From: Mycolicibacterium aubagnense
GTDB taxonomy: Bacteria > Actinomycetota > Actinomycetes > Mycobacteriales > Mycobacteriaceae
Assembly (NCBI RefSeq): GCF_010730955.1
Contig: NZ_AP022577.1
Span: 4,774,001-4,838,000 of the forward strand
Reading direction: 5' to 3'
DNA length: 64,000 nt
The notes below the pieces were generated by a model that ran no database searches, was not told where the DNA came from, and saw nothing but the letters and a program-made list of their open reading frames with translations. Of the stretch, positions 40,507 to 48,328 are shown in pieces. How positions within the stretch are numbered: the first letter of the stretch is position 1; each line of letters starts with the position of its first letter. Both the position numbers and the translations under genes were made by a program.

Positions 40507-40638
40507 TCAGTGTTTCTTGGAGTGCAGGATGCCGTCGGTCGGCGTCTGGTCCGTCTTGGCGCGCTTCTCGGCGCGTTTCTCTTTGAGAGACTTACCGGGT
40601 TTCTTGGACATGCTCTGCCGCGGAGATTTGTCAGACAT
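40507..40638 (-). CDS. 43-residue basic protein, unrecognised
   Basis: A small ORF whose product starts MSDKSPRQSMSKKPGKS, is rich in Lys/Arg (KEKRAEKRAK) and ends LHSKKH. AAGGGG lies about 6 nt before the ATG at 40638, and coding bias is normal. I recall similar small basic proteins in other mycobacteria, but have no function for them. Strong positive charge suggests nucleic-acid or ribosome contact. The Shine-Dalgarno is buried in an 8-bp hairpin. Confidence 0.7.
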   Translation of the reverse strand: MSDKSPRQSMSKKPGKSLKEKRAEKRAKTDQTPTDGILHSKKH

Positions 40639-40640
40639 GA

Positions 40641-40664
40641 CAGGCCCCTTTATTCGGGGGCCTG
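40641..40664 (-). promoter_or_regulatory. Hairpin hiding the Shine-Dalgarno of the 43-residue gene
   Basis: On the minus strand CAGGCCCC and GGGGCCTG form a perfect 8-bp stem around an 8-nt loop CGAATAAA. The GGGG that would pair with 16S rRNA is in the 3' arm, and only TC separates the stem from the ATG. Translation would need the stem to open, as in RNA thermometers or protein-controlled leaders. Confidence 0.5.
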
Positions 40665-40869
40665 GATGGTCCCTATCACCTGACCATACGCGTACCGCAG
40701 ACGGTGAGGCAACGCCGTTGGCTGCCGTTGGTGACGCCCTCGCCTGATGGGGCGCCGTGCGACGAGGCCGCCACGTAGCGCGGATGCGTATAGAAGCCTA
40801 GGCTGGGGGTTGCACACACCCCCAGGTGGCCGAAACCCCGCTGCCGCGTGTAGACGACCGGGAATTCTT

Positions 40870-41958
40870 TTGCCTATCAATGATATTGCCGCGTATGCGC
40901 GGCTGACCCCAGCGGACGTCGAAGCCTTCGGGGCCGATCTGGACACCATTCGTGCCGACATCGAAGAATCCCTCGGCGCGAAAGACGCCACCTATATCCG
41001 CCGCGTCATCGCATTCCAGCGACTCCTGGACATTGCCGCTCGGCTACAGATCGCTCGGAGCCGGTCCAGGGGCGGCTGGGCGGTGGGCGCCGTGGCACTG
41101 GCCTACGCGAAAACCATTGAGAATATGGAGATTGGGCACAATGTCTCCCACGGCCAATGGGACTGGATGAACGATCCGGAAATCCATTCGAACACCTGGG
41201 AATGGGACATGGTGGGGCCGTCGTCGCAGTGGCGTTACTCGCACAACTACCGCCACCACGTGTTCACCAATGTGGTCGGTGTGGATGACGACCTTGGATT
41301 CGGCGTGCTGCGGGTGACCCGCGATCAACTGTGGAAGCCCGCGGATCTGTGGCAACCGCTGCGAAACATATTTCTGGCCTTGGTCTTTGAGTGGGGAATC
41401 GCGCGCCACGGCTTTCACTCCGAGACGGAGAGGGCAAGCACCCACGAGGCCAGGCAGGCTGTGAAGAAGGCGATGCTGGTGAAGATCGCTCGGCAGACCG
41501 CCAAGGACTATTTCGTCCTGCCCGCCCTGAGTCTGCGCCGCTGGCGCCGGACGCTGACCGCCAACGCGACCGCCAACCTGCTCCGCAACCTCTGGTCCTA
41601 TGTGGTCATCTTCTGCGGGCATTTCCCCGATGGCGTGCAGACATTTGCTCCGGAAGTCCTTCAGTCCGAGACCAGGGCGGAATGGTATCTGCGCCAAATG
41701 CTGGGCGCAGCGAACTTCAAAGCCGGTCGGGCACTGGCATTTTCGAGTGGGAACCTGTGTTACCAGATCGAGCATCACTTGTTTCCGGATCTGCCGAGCA
41801 ATCGGTTGGCGCAGGTCAGTGTTCGGGTGCGTCAGCTATGCGACAAGTACGACGTGCCCTACACCACCGGCTCGCTCACTCGGCAGTACCTGCAGACCTT
41901 GCGCACCATCTTCCGACTGGCGCTCCCGGATGGCACCTGGGCCGGCACACGCCGATGA
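40870..41958 (+). CDS. Membrane fatty-acid desaturase (DesA3-like)
   Basis: About 362 residues. Three histidine boxes bind the di-iron centre: GHNVSHGQ, HNYRHHVF and QIEHHLF. The order and spacing match acyl-CoA/front-end desaturases such as Rv3229c. The protein introduces a double bond into a fatty acyl chain at the membrane. No ATG or GTG occurs at the start of homology; TTG at 40870 (LPINDIAAYARLTPAD) is the best choice, although an ATG at 40747 is in frame. A 427-residue relative in M. tuberculosis is longer at the N-terminus. An 8-bp hairpin (40803-40825) lies upstream. Confidence 0.85.
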   Translation: MPINDIAAYARLTPADVEAFGADLDTIRADIEESLGAKDATYIRRVIAFQRLLDIAARLQIARSRSRGGWAVGAVALAYAKTIENMEIGHNVSHGQWDWMNDPEIHSNTWEWDMVGPSSQWRYSHNYRHHVFTNVVGVDDDLGFGVLRVTRDQLWKPADLWQPLRNIFLALVFEWGIARHGFHSETERASTHEARQAVKKAMLVKIARQTAKDYFVLPALSLRRWRRTLTANATANLLRNLWSYVVIFCGHFPDGVQTFAPEVLQSETRAEWYLRQMLGAANFKAGRALAFSSGNLCYQIEHHLFPDLPSNRLAQVSVRVRQLCDKYDVPYTTGSLTRQYLQTLRTIFRLALPDGTWAGTRR

Positions 41959-41979
41959 CCGCCGGTGGCCGACGATGTG

Positions 41980-42150
41980 TCAGGCCTCGAAGGCGCGTTT
42001 GATCTTGGCGCGCGCCTGCCCGGCATCCGTGGCTTGTTGCGTCCTCGTTTCATCGCTCGGGCCGTTGTCGCCGATGGCAAGGCCGAAATAGCTCTTGACG
42101 GCATCTGAACCACGTTTCGCCTTGTGGGCCATCGTTTTTGCAAAATTCAT
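41980..42150 (-). CDS. 56-residue CsbD-like stress protein
   Basis: A short gene with GGAG 7 nt before the ATG at 42150. The product (MNFAKTMAHKAKRGSD at the start, GQARAKIKRAFEA at the end) has the Lys/Ala/Gly-rich amphipathic pattern with a central GD seen in small CsbD-like proteins, although identity is low. Such proteins are often made under general stress. Function not known; the family call is tentative. Confidence 0.6.
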   Translation of the reverse strand: MNFAKTMAHKAKRGSDAVKSYFGLAIGDNGPSDETRTQQATDAGQARAKIKRAFEA

Positions 42151-42622
42151 AATCGATCTCCATTGTCGTCTTCGGTGCAGCAGGCCAGTGCGTGCTGCAG
42201 TTCAGCGTCGGGTTCGTCAACCGCTGTCGAGTAATGATGCCGCCGTTGGTTGTCCAACGGAACGGACTCAGCGGTTTTGACGGAACACTTTGTGCACCTT
42301 CAGTTTTGGCATTCGGCCGCCCAGACGGGCATGTCGGCGAGTTGTTGGCCATGGTGATCCGGAGGCGCCGAGGGTCACCAATGCGGGCGCGAACAACTAA
42401 AGTTCTCTCCAGCCGTCACCTTACACCCGTTTGCTGGTATTTACCTTCGCGATGGCGTCGCCCGGACAGTTTCTTGCCACTCTCGGATGGGCCCGGGGGT
42501 GTAGCGTGGAAAAGGTTGGGAACCCAGCCAGCTCGGGGCGCTGTCAGCCTTTTGCCGCTCGGCTTCCCCCGAGCAGCCGCTCGCGCCGGACACCTCGGTG
42601 ACAACCACGCGACGGGATCACC
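42151..42622. other. 472-bp intergenic region before the glycan cluster
   Basis: No convincing gene on either strand: open frames here are short, lack ribosome-binding sites and have mixed codon use. It must hold the promoters for the 56-residue gene (leftward) and for the glycosyltransferase operon (rightward), but no clear consensus hexamers were found. Confidence 0.5.
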
Positions 42623-43810
42623 ATGAAATCTCAAGCCACTCTTCAATTTTCGAAAACACCGGTGTTGAGTCGCCAAAGTTCCGGCCTACCGAGCTTCGGG
42701 GTTCTCAGCACGTATCCTCCGACCCGATGCGGTCTGGCAACCTTCAGCGCCGCACTCACCCACGGGCTCGCCGCCAACGGCGCCGATGTCAGCGTGGTTC
42801 GCGTCGCAGACGGGTCACCCACCAGTCACGGTCGTGTCATCGGTGAACTGACCAACGGATCGGCAGCGTCAGCGGCAGCGGCAGCGGACTTGCTCAGCCA
42901 GAGTGACGTTGCGGTGATCCAGCACGAGTACGGCATCTACGGCGGCCCAGACGGCGATCAAGTCGTGGACATCATCGGCGCTCTGCGGGTCCCCTCGATC
43001 GTTGTCGCGCATACGATCCCGAGGCATCCGACCAGACGCCAGCGTTCAGTGCTCGAAGCCATCGTGACGCTCGCCGACCAGGTGGTGGTGCTGTCCGACG
43101 CCGCGAATGCGCAACTGCGTCATGGGTTCGACGTTGACCGGCGGAAGATCAGCACGATCCCGCACGGCGCGACCGTTCCGGTTCACGGCTACACGAAGCG
43201 CAGCGGTCCGCCGACGGTGTTGACGTGGGGCCTACTGGGACCGGGCAAGGGGGTTGAACGCGTCATCGATGCGATGGGCGAGCTGCACCATCTCAACAGC
43301 CGGCCGCGTTACCTGATTGCCGGCGAGACCCATCCAAAGGTGTTTGCCGCTGACGGCGAGGCCTACCGCAACGCTCGTATCGAGCAGGCCCGGCGCATCG
43401 GGGTGGCCGATGCGGTCCGCTTCGATGCCAGTTACCGCGATGTGCCGTCATTGATCGCGCTGATGCTGTCCGCAGCAGTGGTTGTGCTGCCGTATGACTC
43501 CACCGATCAGACCACGTCCGGTGTCCTGGTCGACACCATCGCCACTGGTCGGCCGGTTGTCGCCACGGCTTTCCCGCATGCGGTCGACTTGCTGTCCACC
43601 GGTGCCGGCATCGTGGTTCCGCACGATGACCCCGACGCGCTACGCACGGCGCTGCGCTCGGTACTGACTCAGCCGCGGTTGGCCGGCGCGATGTCGGCTG
43701 AGGCCCGCCGGCTCGCTCCGGCGATGTCATGGCCGATCACAGCCAGGTCGTATCAAGCTCTGGCCCAACGAATTCTGACCAAGCGACCGGAGCGAACGTG
43801 GCTGCCGTAG
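42623..43810 (+). CDS. GT4-type glycosyltransferase
   Basis: 395 residues with the GT-B fold: N-terminal FGVLSTYPPTRCGLATFSAAL (shown in part) and a C-terminal donor domain with VLTWGLLGPGKGVERVIDAM and the ligand site SAAVVVLPYDSTDQTTSGVL, which holds the E/D-x7-E-like sugar-nucleotide contacts. IQHEYGIYGG is typical of GT4 proteins found with GH130 enzymes. It would transfer a sugar (mannose or glucose) from an NDP donor in the cytoplasm. The next gene starts within its last codons. Confidence 0.85.
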   Translation: MKSQATLQFSKTPVLSRQSSGLPSFGVLSTYPPTRCGLATFSAALTHGLAANGADVSVVRVADGSPTSHGRVIGELTNGSAASAAAAADLLSQSDVAVIQHEYGIYGGPDGDQVVDIIGALRVPSIVVAHTIPRHPTRRQRSVLEAIVTLADQVVVLSDAANAQLRHGFDVDRRKISTIPHGATVPVHGYTKRSGPPTVLTWGLLGPGKGVERVIDAMGELHHLNSRPRYLIAGETHPKVFAADGEAYRNARIEQARRIGVADAVRFDASYRDVPSLIALMLSAAVVVLPYDSTDQTTSGVLVDTIATGRPVVATAFPHAVDLLSTGAGIVVPHDDPDALRTALRSVLTQPRLAGAMSAEARRLAPAMSWPITARSYQALAQRILTKRPERTWLP

Positions 43811-44820
43811 TGCCGTGCCCGAAGTTCGATCACCTGCTCGCGATGACTGATAGGCATGGCACCTTCGAGCATGCGTGTGGCGCCGAGCCCCGCATCGAGC
43901 ACGGTTATTGCACGGACGACATGGCCAGAGTTCTGGTAGTTGCCAGTCGCGAACCGGACGCTGGGGACGCGGTGCACGCACTGGCCAGATTGGCGGTGAA
44001 GTTCCTCAACGAGGCCCAGTCTTTTGCCGGTGGTTGCCGTAACCGGATGGACTGCAACGGTCGGTGGACCGACGACTTTACATTCGAGGACTGCTGGGGA
44101 CGTTGCCTGTGGAGTTTGGGCACGGCCGCCGCGCACAGCGATATCGGTCTGGTCCGCAGCCTGTCGGCGGTCCAGTTCGAGCGTGCCGCACGCGGCCGGT
44201 CGGCCTGGCCGCGGGCCAAGGCGTTCGCGGCGCTGGGTGCCGCCGAGCTGCTCAGTGTCCAGCCTGACCACGCACCGGCGCGCCAACTCATCAACGACTA
44301 CGCCGCGGGCGTTGCGGAGCGCAATGGTGACCTCGATTGGCCCTGGCCGGAGGCGCGGCTGACATACGCGAATGCGTTGCTGCCCGAGGCGATGATCGCT
44401 GCGGGCGTCGCCCGTGACGACTCCACGCTCTGCCAACGCGGCTTGGAACTGCTGGAATGGCTGATCGATTGCGAGACGGTGGACGGGCATCTGTCGGTGA
44501 GCCCGGCCGGGGGCTGGGCGCCCGGCGAGCATCGGCCCGCCTTCGACCAGCAGCCCATCGAGGTGGCCACGCTCGCCGATGCGTGCGCCCGCGCCGCGGA
44601 CGTGGACGCCAGCTCCATCTGGCCCAACACCGTCCGGGTTGCCGCGGCCTGGTTCGAGGGCGCGAACGACGTGGGAGCGACGATGTGGAATCCGGCAACC
44701 GGCGCTGGATTCGACGGACTAGAGGCTGACGGCATCAACATGAACCAGGGCGCCGAATCGACGCTGGCGGTGCTGTCCACGTTTCAGCAGGCGCGCCGCC
44801 TGGTATCGGTGTCGCCGTGA
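43798..44820 (+). CDS. Putative (alpha/alpha)6-toroid glycosidase-like protein
   Basis: 340 residues, helical, with regularly spaced aromatic/acidic motifs: GYCTDDMARVLVVA, FEDCWGRCLWSLG, DLDWPWPEARLTYANALLPEA. This pattern resembles alpha-toroid glycoside hydrolases or epimerases. The GTG at 43798 has GGAG 5 nt upstream and gives a 13-nt overlap with the glycosyltransferase; the ATG at 43729 would give an 82-nt overlap and is less likely. Its place between GT4 and GH130 suggests action on the same oligosaccharide. No activity can be assigned. Confidence 0.72.
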   Translation: MAAVVPCPKFDHLLAMTDRHGTFEHACGAEPRIEHGYCTDDMARVLVVASREPDAGDAVHALARLAVKFLNEAQSFAGGCRNRMDCNGRWTDDFTFEDCWGRCLWSLGTAAAHSDIGLVRSLSAVQFERAARGRSAWPRAKAFAALGAAELLSVQPDHAPARQLINDYAAGVAERNGDLDWPWPEARLTYANALLPEAMIAAGVARDDSTLCQRGLELLEWLIDCETVDGHLSVSPAGGWAPGEHRPAFDQQPIEVATLADACARAADVDASSIWPNTVRVAAAWFEGANDVGATMWNPATGAGFDGLEADGINMNQGAESTLAVLSTFQQARRLVSVSP

Positions 44821-46295
44821 CCGCAGTGCGGTCGGGGCTGGTCACGCGGAGCCGGCTGCGGTTGACCGCGGACCCGGCGCGAGTCATCATCCGGCTGTTC
44901 GTTCCCGGACAGGAAGGCTTTGAGCTCCAGGAGTCCCGCGCCGGTGCGGTGCTGACGCGGGTGCTCGCTCTGGACGAGGCCGACGTACGGGCCGCTCTCG
45001 AGGACGTCGTCCGGCGATTCGACCACCGCCATCGTGACCTGGTCGGCACTTTTCGGCGGCACGCGCGCGAACTCGCCGATCGATTGGACCCCGGCACCAC
45101 GATCTCCGACGCGCGAATGTTGTTGCTGGGCGCGACATTCACCAGTGAGTTCGCGGTCGAGGGGGCTGCGCTGTGCAACCCGAGCATCGTCGCCCACCCT
45201 GATCAAACAGGTGCGGCTGCGGGGAGTCTGCGTTTTGTACTGAGCGTCAGGGGTATCGGCGAGGGGCACCGGTCCTCGATCGGCTTTCGTACGGGCAGCG
45301 TGGACCAGGCGGGCTGTGTCGCGCTCGACGACGGGCCCCCGTTCGCCACCGTCGGCGCGGTGGTGCCGACGTTGCTCGACGCGAAGGTCTTTCGCAGCGA
45401 GCTGGCCCGGTTGGATGAGGCCGGCGAGGCCGCCGACTATGTGCTCGACGCGCTGGGCGACCAGTTCACCCGCACCGATCTCGATGAACAGCTGGACAAG
45501 CTGCTGCTGCATCGCAGCACCCGCACGCATGCTGCGGACACCATCGCACTGATCCGGGACATCGCCCAACGGTCGTACGCTGTCGAATTCTCTTCAGATA
45601 CAGAGATTTCCGAGCATCTGTTGTGGCCGGCAAGCAGCGCCGAGGTGGCCGGCATGGAGGATGCGCGCTTTGTCCGCTTTGTCGACGACGACGGTGCGGC
45701 CACCTATTACGCCACCTACACCGCGTACAGCGGGTCGCAGATCCGCCAGCAGTTGTTGAGAACCAACGACTTCCGGTCTTTTACGTCGGTGCCGATGGTC
45801 GGCGAGGCGGCGGCGAACAAGGGCCTGGCGCTGTTTCCGCGCCGAATCGCCGGAAGGTTCGCGGCGATGTCCCGGTCAGACCGGGAATCGAACACGGTGG
45901 CCTACACCGATGACCTCTCGGTGTGGGGCGGTGCGTCCGCTTGTCAGCGGCCGACAGAGGCCTGGGAGACAGTGCAATTGGGGAACTGCGGGGCGCCCAT
46001 CGAAACGGACGAGGGGTGGTTGGTGCTCACTCATGGTGTCGGTCCGATGCGGACGTACTCGATCGGCGCGATTCTGCTCGATCTCGATGACCCGACCCGG
46101 ATCATCGGCCGCTTGCCGGAGCCGCTGCTGCGCCCCGAACCGGACGAGCAGGACGGCTACGTGCCCAACGTGGTGTACTCCTGTGGCGCAATGGTCCATG
46201 GCAACACTTTGGTCGTGCCCTACGGCATCGGCGATGCCGCGATCGGTTTCGCCACCGTGGCGCTGTCAGAGCTGCTGGGGGTGCTGAGTCTCTAG
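44817..46295 (+). CDS. GH130 family beta-mannoside phosphorylase/hydrolase
   Basis: 492 residues. The C-terminal five-bladed propeller carries GH130 hallmarks: LCNPSIV, GMEDARFVRF with the catalytic Asp region, NKGLALFPRRIAGRFAAMSR, NCGAPIETDEGWLVLTHGV and LLRPEP. GH130 enzymes phosphorolyse or hydrolyse beta-1,2- or beta-1,4-mannosides. The first 170 residues form an additional N-terminal region. GTG overlaps the stop of the previous gene (GTGA), completing a three-gene coupled operon. Confidence 0.83.
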   Translation: MTAVRSGLVTRSRLRLTADPARVIIRLFVPGQEGFELQESRAGAVLTRVLALDEADVRAALEDVVRRFDHRHRDLVGTFRRHARELADRLDPGTTISDARMLLLGATFTSEFAVEGAALCNPSIVAHPDQTGAAAGSLRFVLSVRGIGEGHRSSIGFRTGSVDQAGCVALDDGPPFATVGAVVPTLLDAKVFRSELARLDEAGEAADYVLDALGDQFTRTDLDEQLDKLLLHRSTRTHAADTIALIRDIAQRSYAVEFSSDTEISEHLLWPASSAEVAGMEDARFVRFVDDDGAATYYATYTAYSGSQIRQQLLRTNDFRSFTSVPMVGEAAANKGLALFPRRIAGRFAAMSRSDRESNTVAYTDDLSVWGGASACQRPTEAWETVQLGNCGAPIETDEGWLVLTHGVGPMRTYSIGAILLDLDDPTRIIGRLPEPLLRPEPDEQDGYVPNVVYSCGAMVHGNTLVVPYGIGDAAIGFATVALSELLGVLSL

Positions 46296-47155
46296 ATTGA
46301 GCTGCGTAAGCGCACGAGTCGCGTCGTCGAACTCTCATCCAGTTCGACGACGTCCGTGCGCGAGCGCAGGAAATCGCTGAAAGACCGGAATCCCAGCGAC
46401 TTTTCGCTGAACGACGGGTCCATCCGCTTCATCTGTGCCTTGACTGCCGAGTTGTGCAGCCACTCGACGTCGTCCTTCTCCAGGCCTATCTGTAGCGCGC
46501 GAGTCAGCAAGGCGGTGGCCGAGATCTGCGGGTCCGGGGGTTCGGGTTCGTTGGGCTCAGTCGTTTGGCGGTTGCGTTTCGGTGGCGCTGGTTCAGTAGG
46601 CGTCTCGAGGGCTGGGACGCCGGGCAGTGCGTCGTAGCTGACAAATTCGTCGCAGGCGGCAGCGAGCGCCCGGCTCGACGAGCCGGCCACTCCGATGCCG
46701 ACGACGTATCGGCCGAGGCGTTTGCAGCGTTGGGCCAGCGGAATGTAGTCCGAATCGCCGGCGGCGATGACCACATGGGTGAGATCAGGAAGTCGGAACA
46801 TGTCTTCGACCGTGTCGACGGCCAGCCGGATGTCAGCGCCGTTCTTGCCGTAGGCCGCGGCCGGGAAGAGCTGCACCAAGTCGACCGCGCGGCCGACAAG
46901 TTGTTGGCGGTAGCCGGCGTTGACGTCGGCGGACCAGTCGGCATAGGCGCGGGTGAGCACCAACGTGCCGAATGATGACGCGAAATCCAGCACGGCCCCG
47001 ACGTCGACGGTGGCCCGCGTCAGTTTGTCCGGTTCGAGGCCCTTGGCCTTGTCCTTCTGAAACGAGTTGCGGCCGTGGACCTGGTCGTACCGCGATATCA
47101 CGATGTTGTCGAAGTCGAGGTAGACCGCTACGCGGCTGGCAGCGGTATCCGTCAT
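46292..47155 (-). CDS. NYN-domain ribonuclease with C-terminal LOTUS-like domain
   Basis: 287 residues. The NYN/PIN-like domain has VAVYLDFDNIVISRYD at the N-terminus and VVIAAGDSDYIPLAQRCKRL in the middle, supplying the acidic metal-binding residues. A Pro/Glu-rich linker (about 190-215) leads to a C-terminal OST-HTH/LOTUS-type module (FRSFSDFLRSRTDVVEL). LabA-like proteins with this layout are RNA-binding nucleases. Its stop overlaps the end of the GH130 gene by 4 bp (convergent). Confidence 0.87.
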   Translation of the reverse strand: MTDTAASRVAVYLDFDNIVISRYDQVHGRNSFQKDKAKGLEPDKLTRATVDVGAVLDFASSFGTLVLTRAYADWSADVNAGYRQQLVGRAVDLVQLFPAAAYGKNGADIRLAVDTVEDMFRLPDLTHVVIAAGDSDYIPLAQRCKRLGRYVVGIGVAGSSSRALAAACDEFVSYDALPGVPALETPTEPAPPKRNRQTTEPNEPEPPDPQISATALLTRALQIGLEKDDVEWLHNSAVKAQMKRMDPSFSEKSLGFRSFSDFLRSRTDVVELDESSTTRLVRLRSSI

Positions 47156-47242
47156 GGGTCCAGTGTGGTCTATCCGCGATGAGTCATGGTGCGGAACCCG
47201 CTCGGGCCCCCTTTTGGGGGCGCGAATGCATACCCTGTCGGG

Positions 47243-48118
47243 ATGCTCACCGAACTGATTGCTCTTCCGGGCGGGTCGTTCCGCATGGGTTCGCGGGATT
47301 TCTATCCGGAGGAGCTGCCGGTGCACGAGGTGACCGTCGCGCCGTTCTCGATCGAACGCCATCCGGTCACCAATGCGCAATTCGCGGAGTTCGTGGCGGC
47401 CACGGGGCACGTGACGGTCGCCGAGCAGCAACTGGATCCGGCGGTGTTTCCCGGGGTGCCCGCGGAGGAGCTCATTCCAGGGGCGTTGGTTTTCCAGCCC
47501 ACCACGGGACCGGTAAACCTGCGTGACTGGCGGCAATGGTGGACATGGGTCCCAGGCGCATGCTGGAAGCACCCGAAAGGTCCCGGCTCCACCATTGATG
47601 ACCGGCGCGACCACCCAGTGGTGCAGGTCGCCTACCCGGATGCCGCGGCGTACGCGGCCTGGGCGGGTCGGCGCCTGCCCACCGAACAGCAGTGGGAGTA
47701 TGCCGCGCGCGCGGGCGCGACCACGGTCTACGCCTGGGGCGACGACGTGCGGCCGGACGGGCAGTTGATGGCCAATACCTGGCAGGGCGGGTTCCCATAC
47801 CGCAACGACGGTGCGCTGGGCTGGGTCGGGACGTCGCCGGTAGGTGCGTTCCCGCCCAACGGTTTTGGTCTGATCGACATGATTGGCAATGTGTGGGAAT
47901 GGACCACCACCCGGTATGTGCCGCGGCATCAGGGCAATCCCGAGGTTTCCGGGTGCTGTCCTTCGCCGTCCGGTGACCCGGCGATCATGCAAACCCTCAA
48001 GGGTGGTTCACATCTGTGTGCGCCGGAGTACTGCCATCGGTACCGGCCGGCGGCCCGGTCCTCACAATCGCAGGACAGCGCAACATCGCACATCGGATTT
48101 CGTTGCATTGCTGACTGA
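47243..48118 (+). CDS. Formylglycine-generating enzyme, copper-dependent type
   Basis: Oxidises a Cys in sulfatases to formylglycine. The 291-residue protein has the family fold from GGSFRMGSRDFYPEELPVHE to IGFRCIAD, with LPTEQQWEYAARAG, GNVWEWTTTRY and the active segment SHLCAPEYCHRYRPAARSS. The two cysteines five residues apart bind Cu(I) in the aerobic enzyme. TACCCT (47231-47236) 6 nt before the ATG indicates a leaderless transcript. No sulfatase gene is seen in the window, so its substrate is encoded elsewhere. Confidence 0.9.
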   Translation: MLTELIALPGGSFRMGSRDFYPEELPVHEVTVAPFSIERHPVTNAQFAEFVAATGHVTVAEQQLDPAVFPGVPAEELIPGALVFQPTTGPVNLRDWRQWWTWVPGACWKHPKGPGSTIDDRRDHPVVQVAYPDAAAYAAWAGRRLPTEQQWEYAARAGATTVYAWGDDVRPDGQLMANTWQGGFPYRNDGALGWVGTSPVGAFPPNGFGLIDMIGNVWEWTTTRYVPRHQGNPEVSGCCPSPSGDPAIMQTLKGGSHLCAPEYCHRYRPAARSSQSQDSATSHIGFRCIAD

Positions 48119-48328
48119 GGTGGTGAAACCGGCTTGTAAACGCCGGAATCTCTTGCCGGACATCAACTTCCGGTGGAGATCACCGTGGAGTCCGGCTCTG
48201 ATTCCGCGACCTGCGCCACGAACACCAGAATCGCCGGCGCGTTGACGAAGCCGAAGGTGCGGCATCTGGTTCAGCTGCGACGATTCTCGGAATAGCCGAG
48301 CGATCCCAAGTCCCCGTACCCTTCCACG

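Noticed and set aside
48119..48328. Possible small gene between the formylglycine enzyme and the zinc-SDR (40-codon GTG frame)
   Set aside because: No ribosome-binding site and no recognisable motif; left as intergenic.
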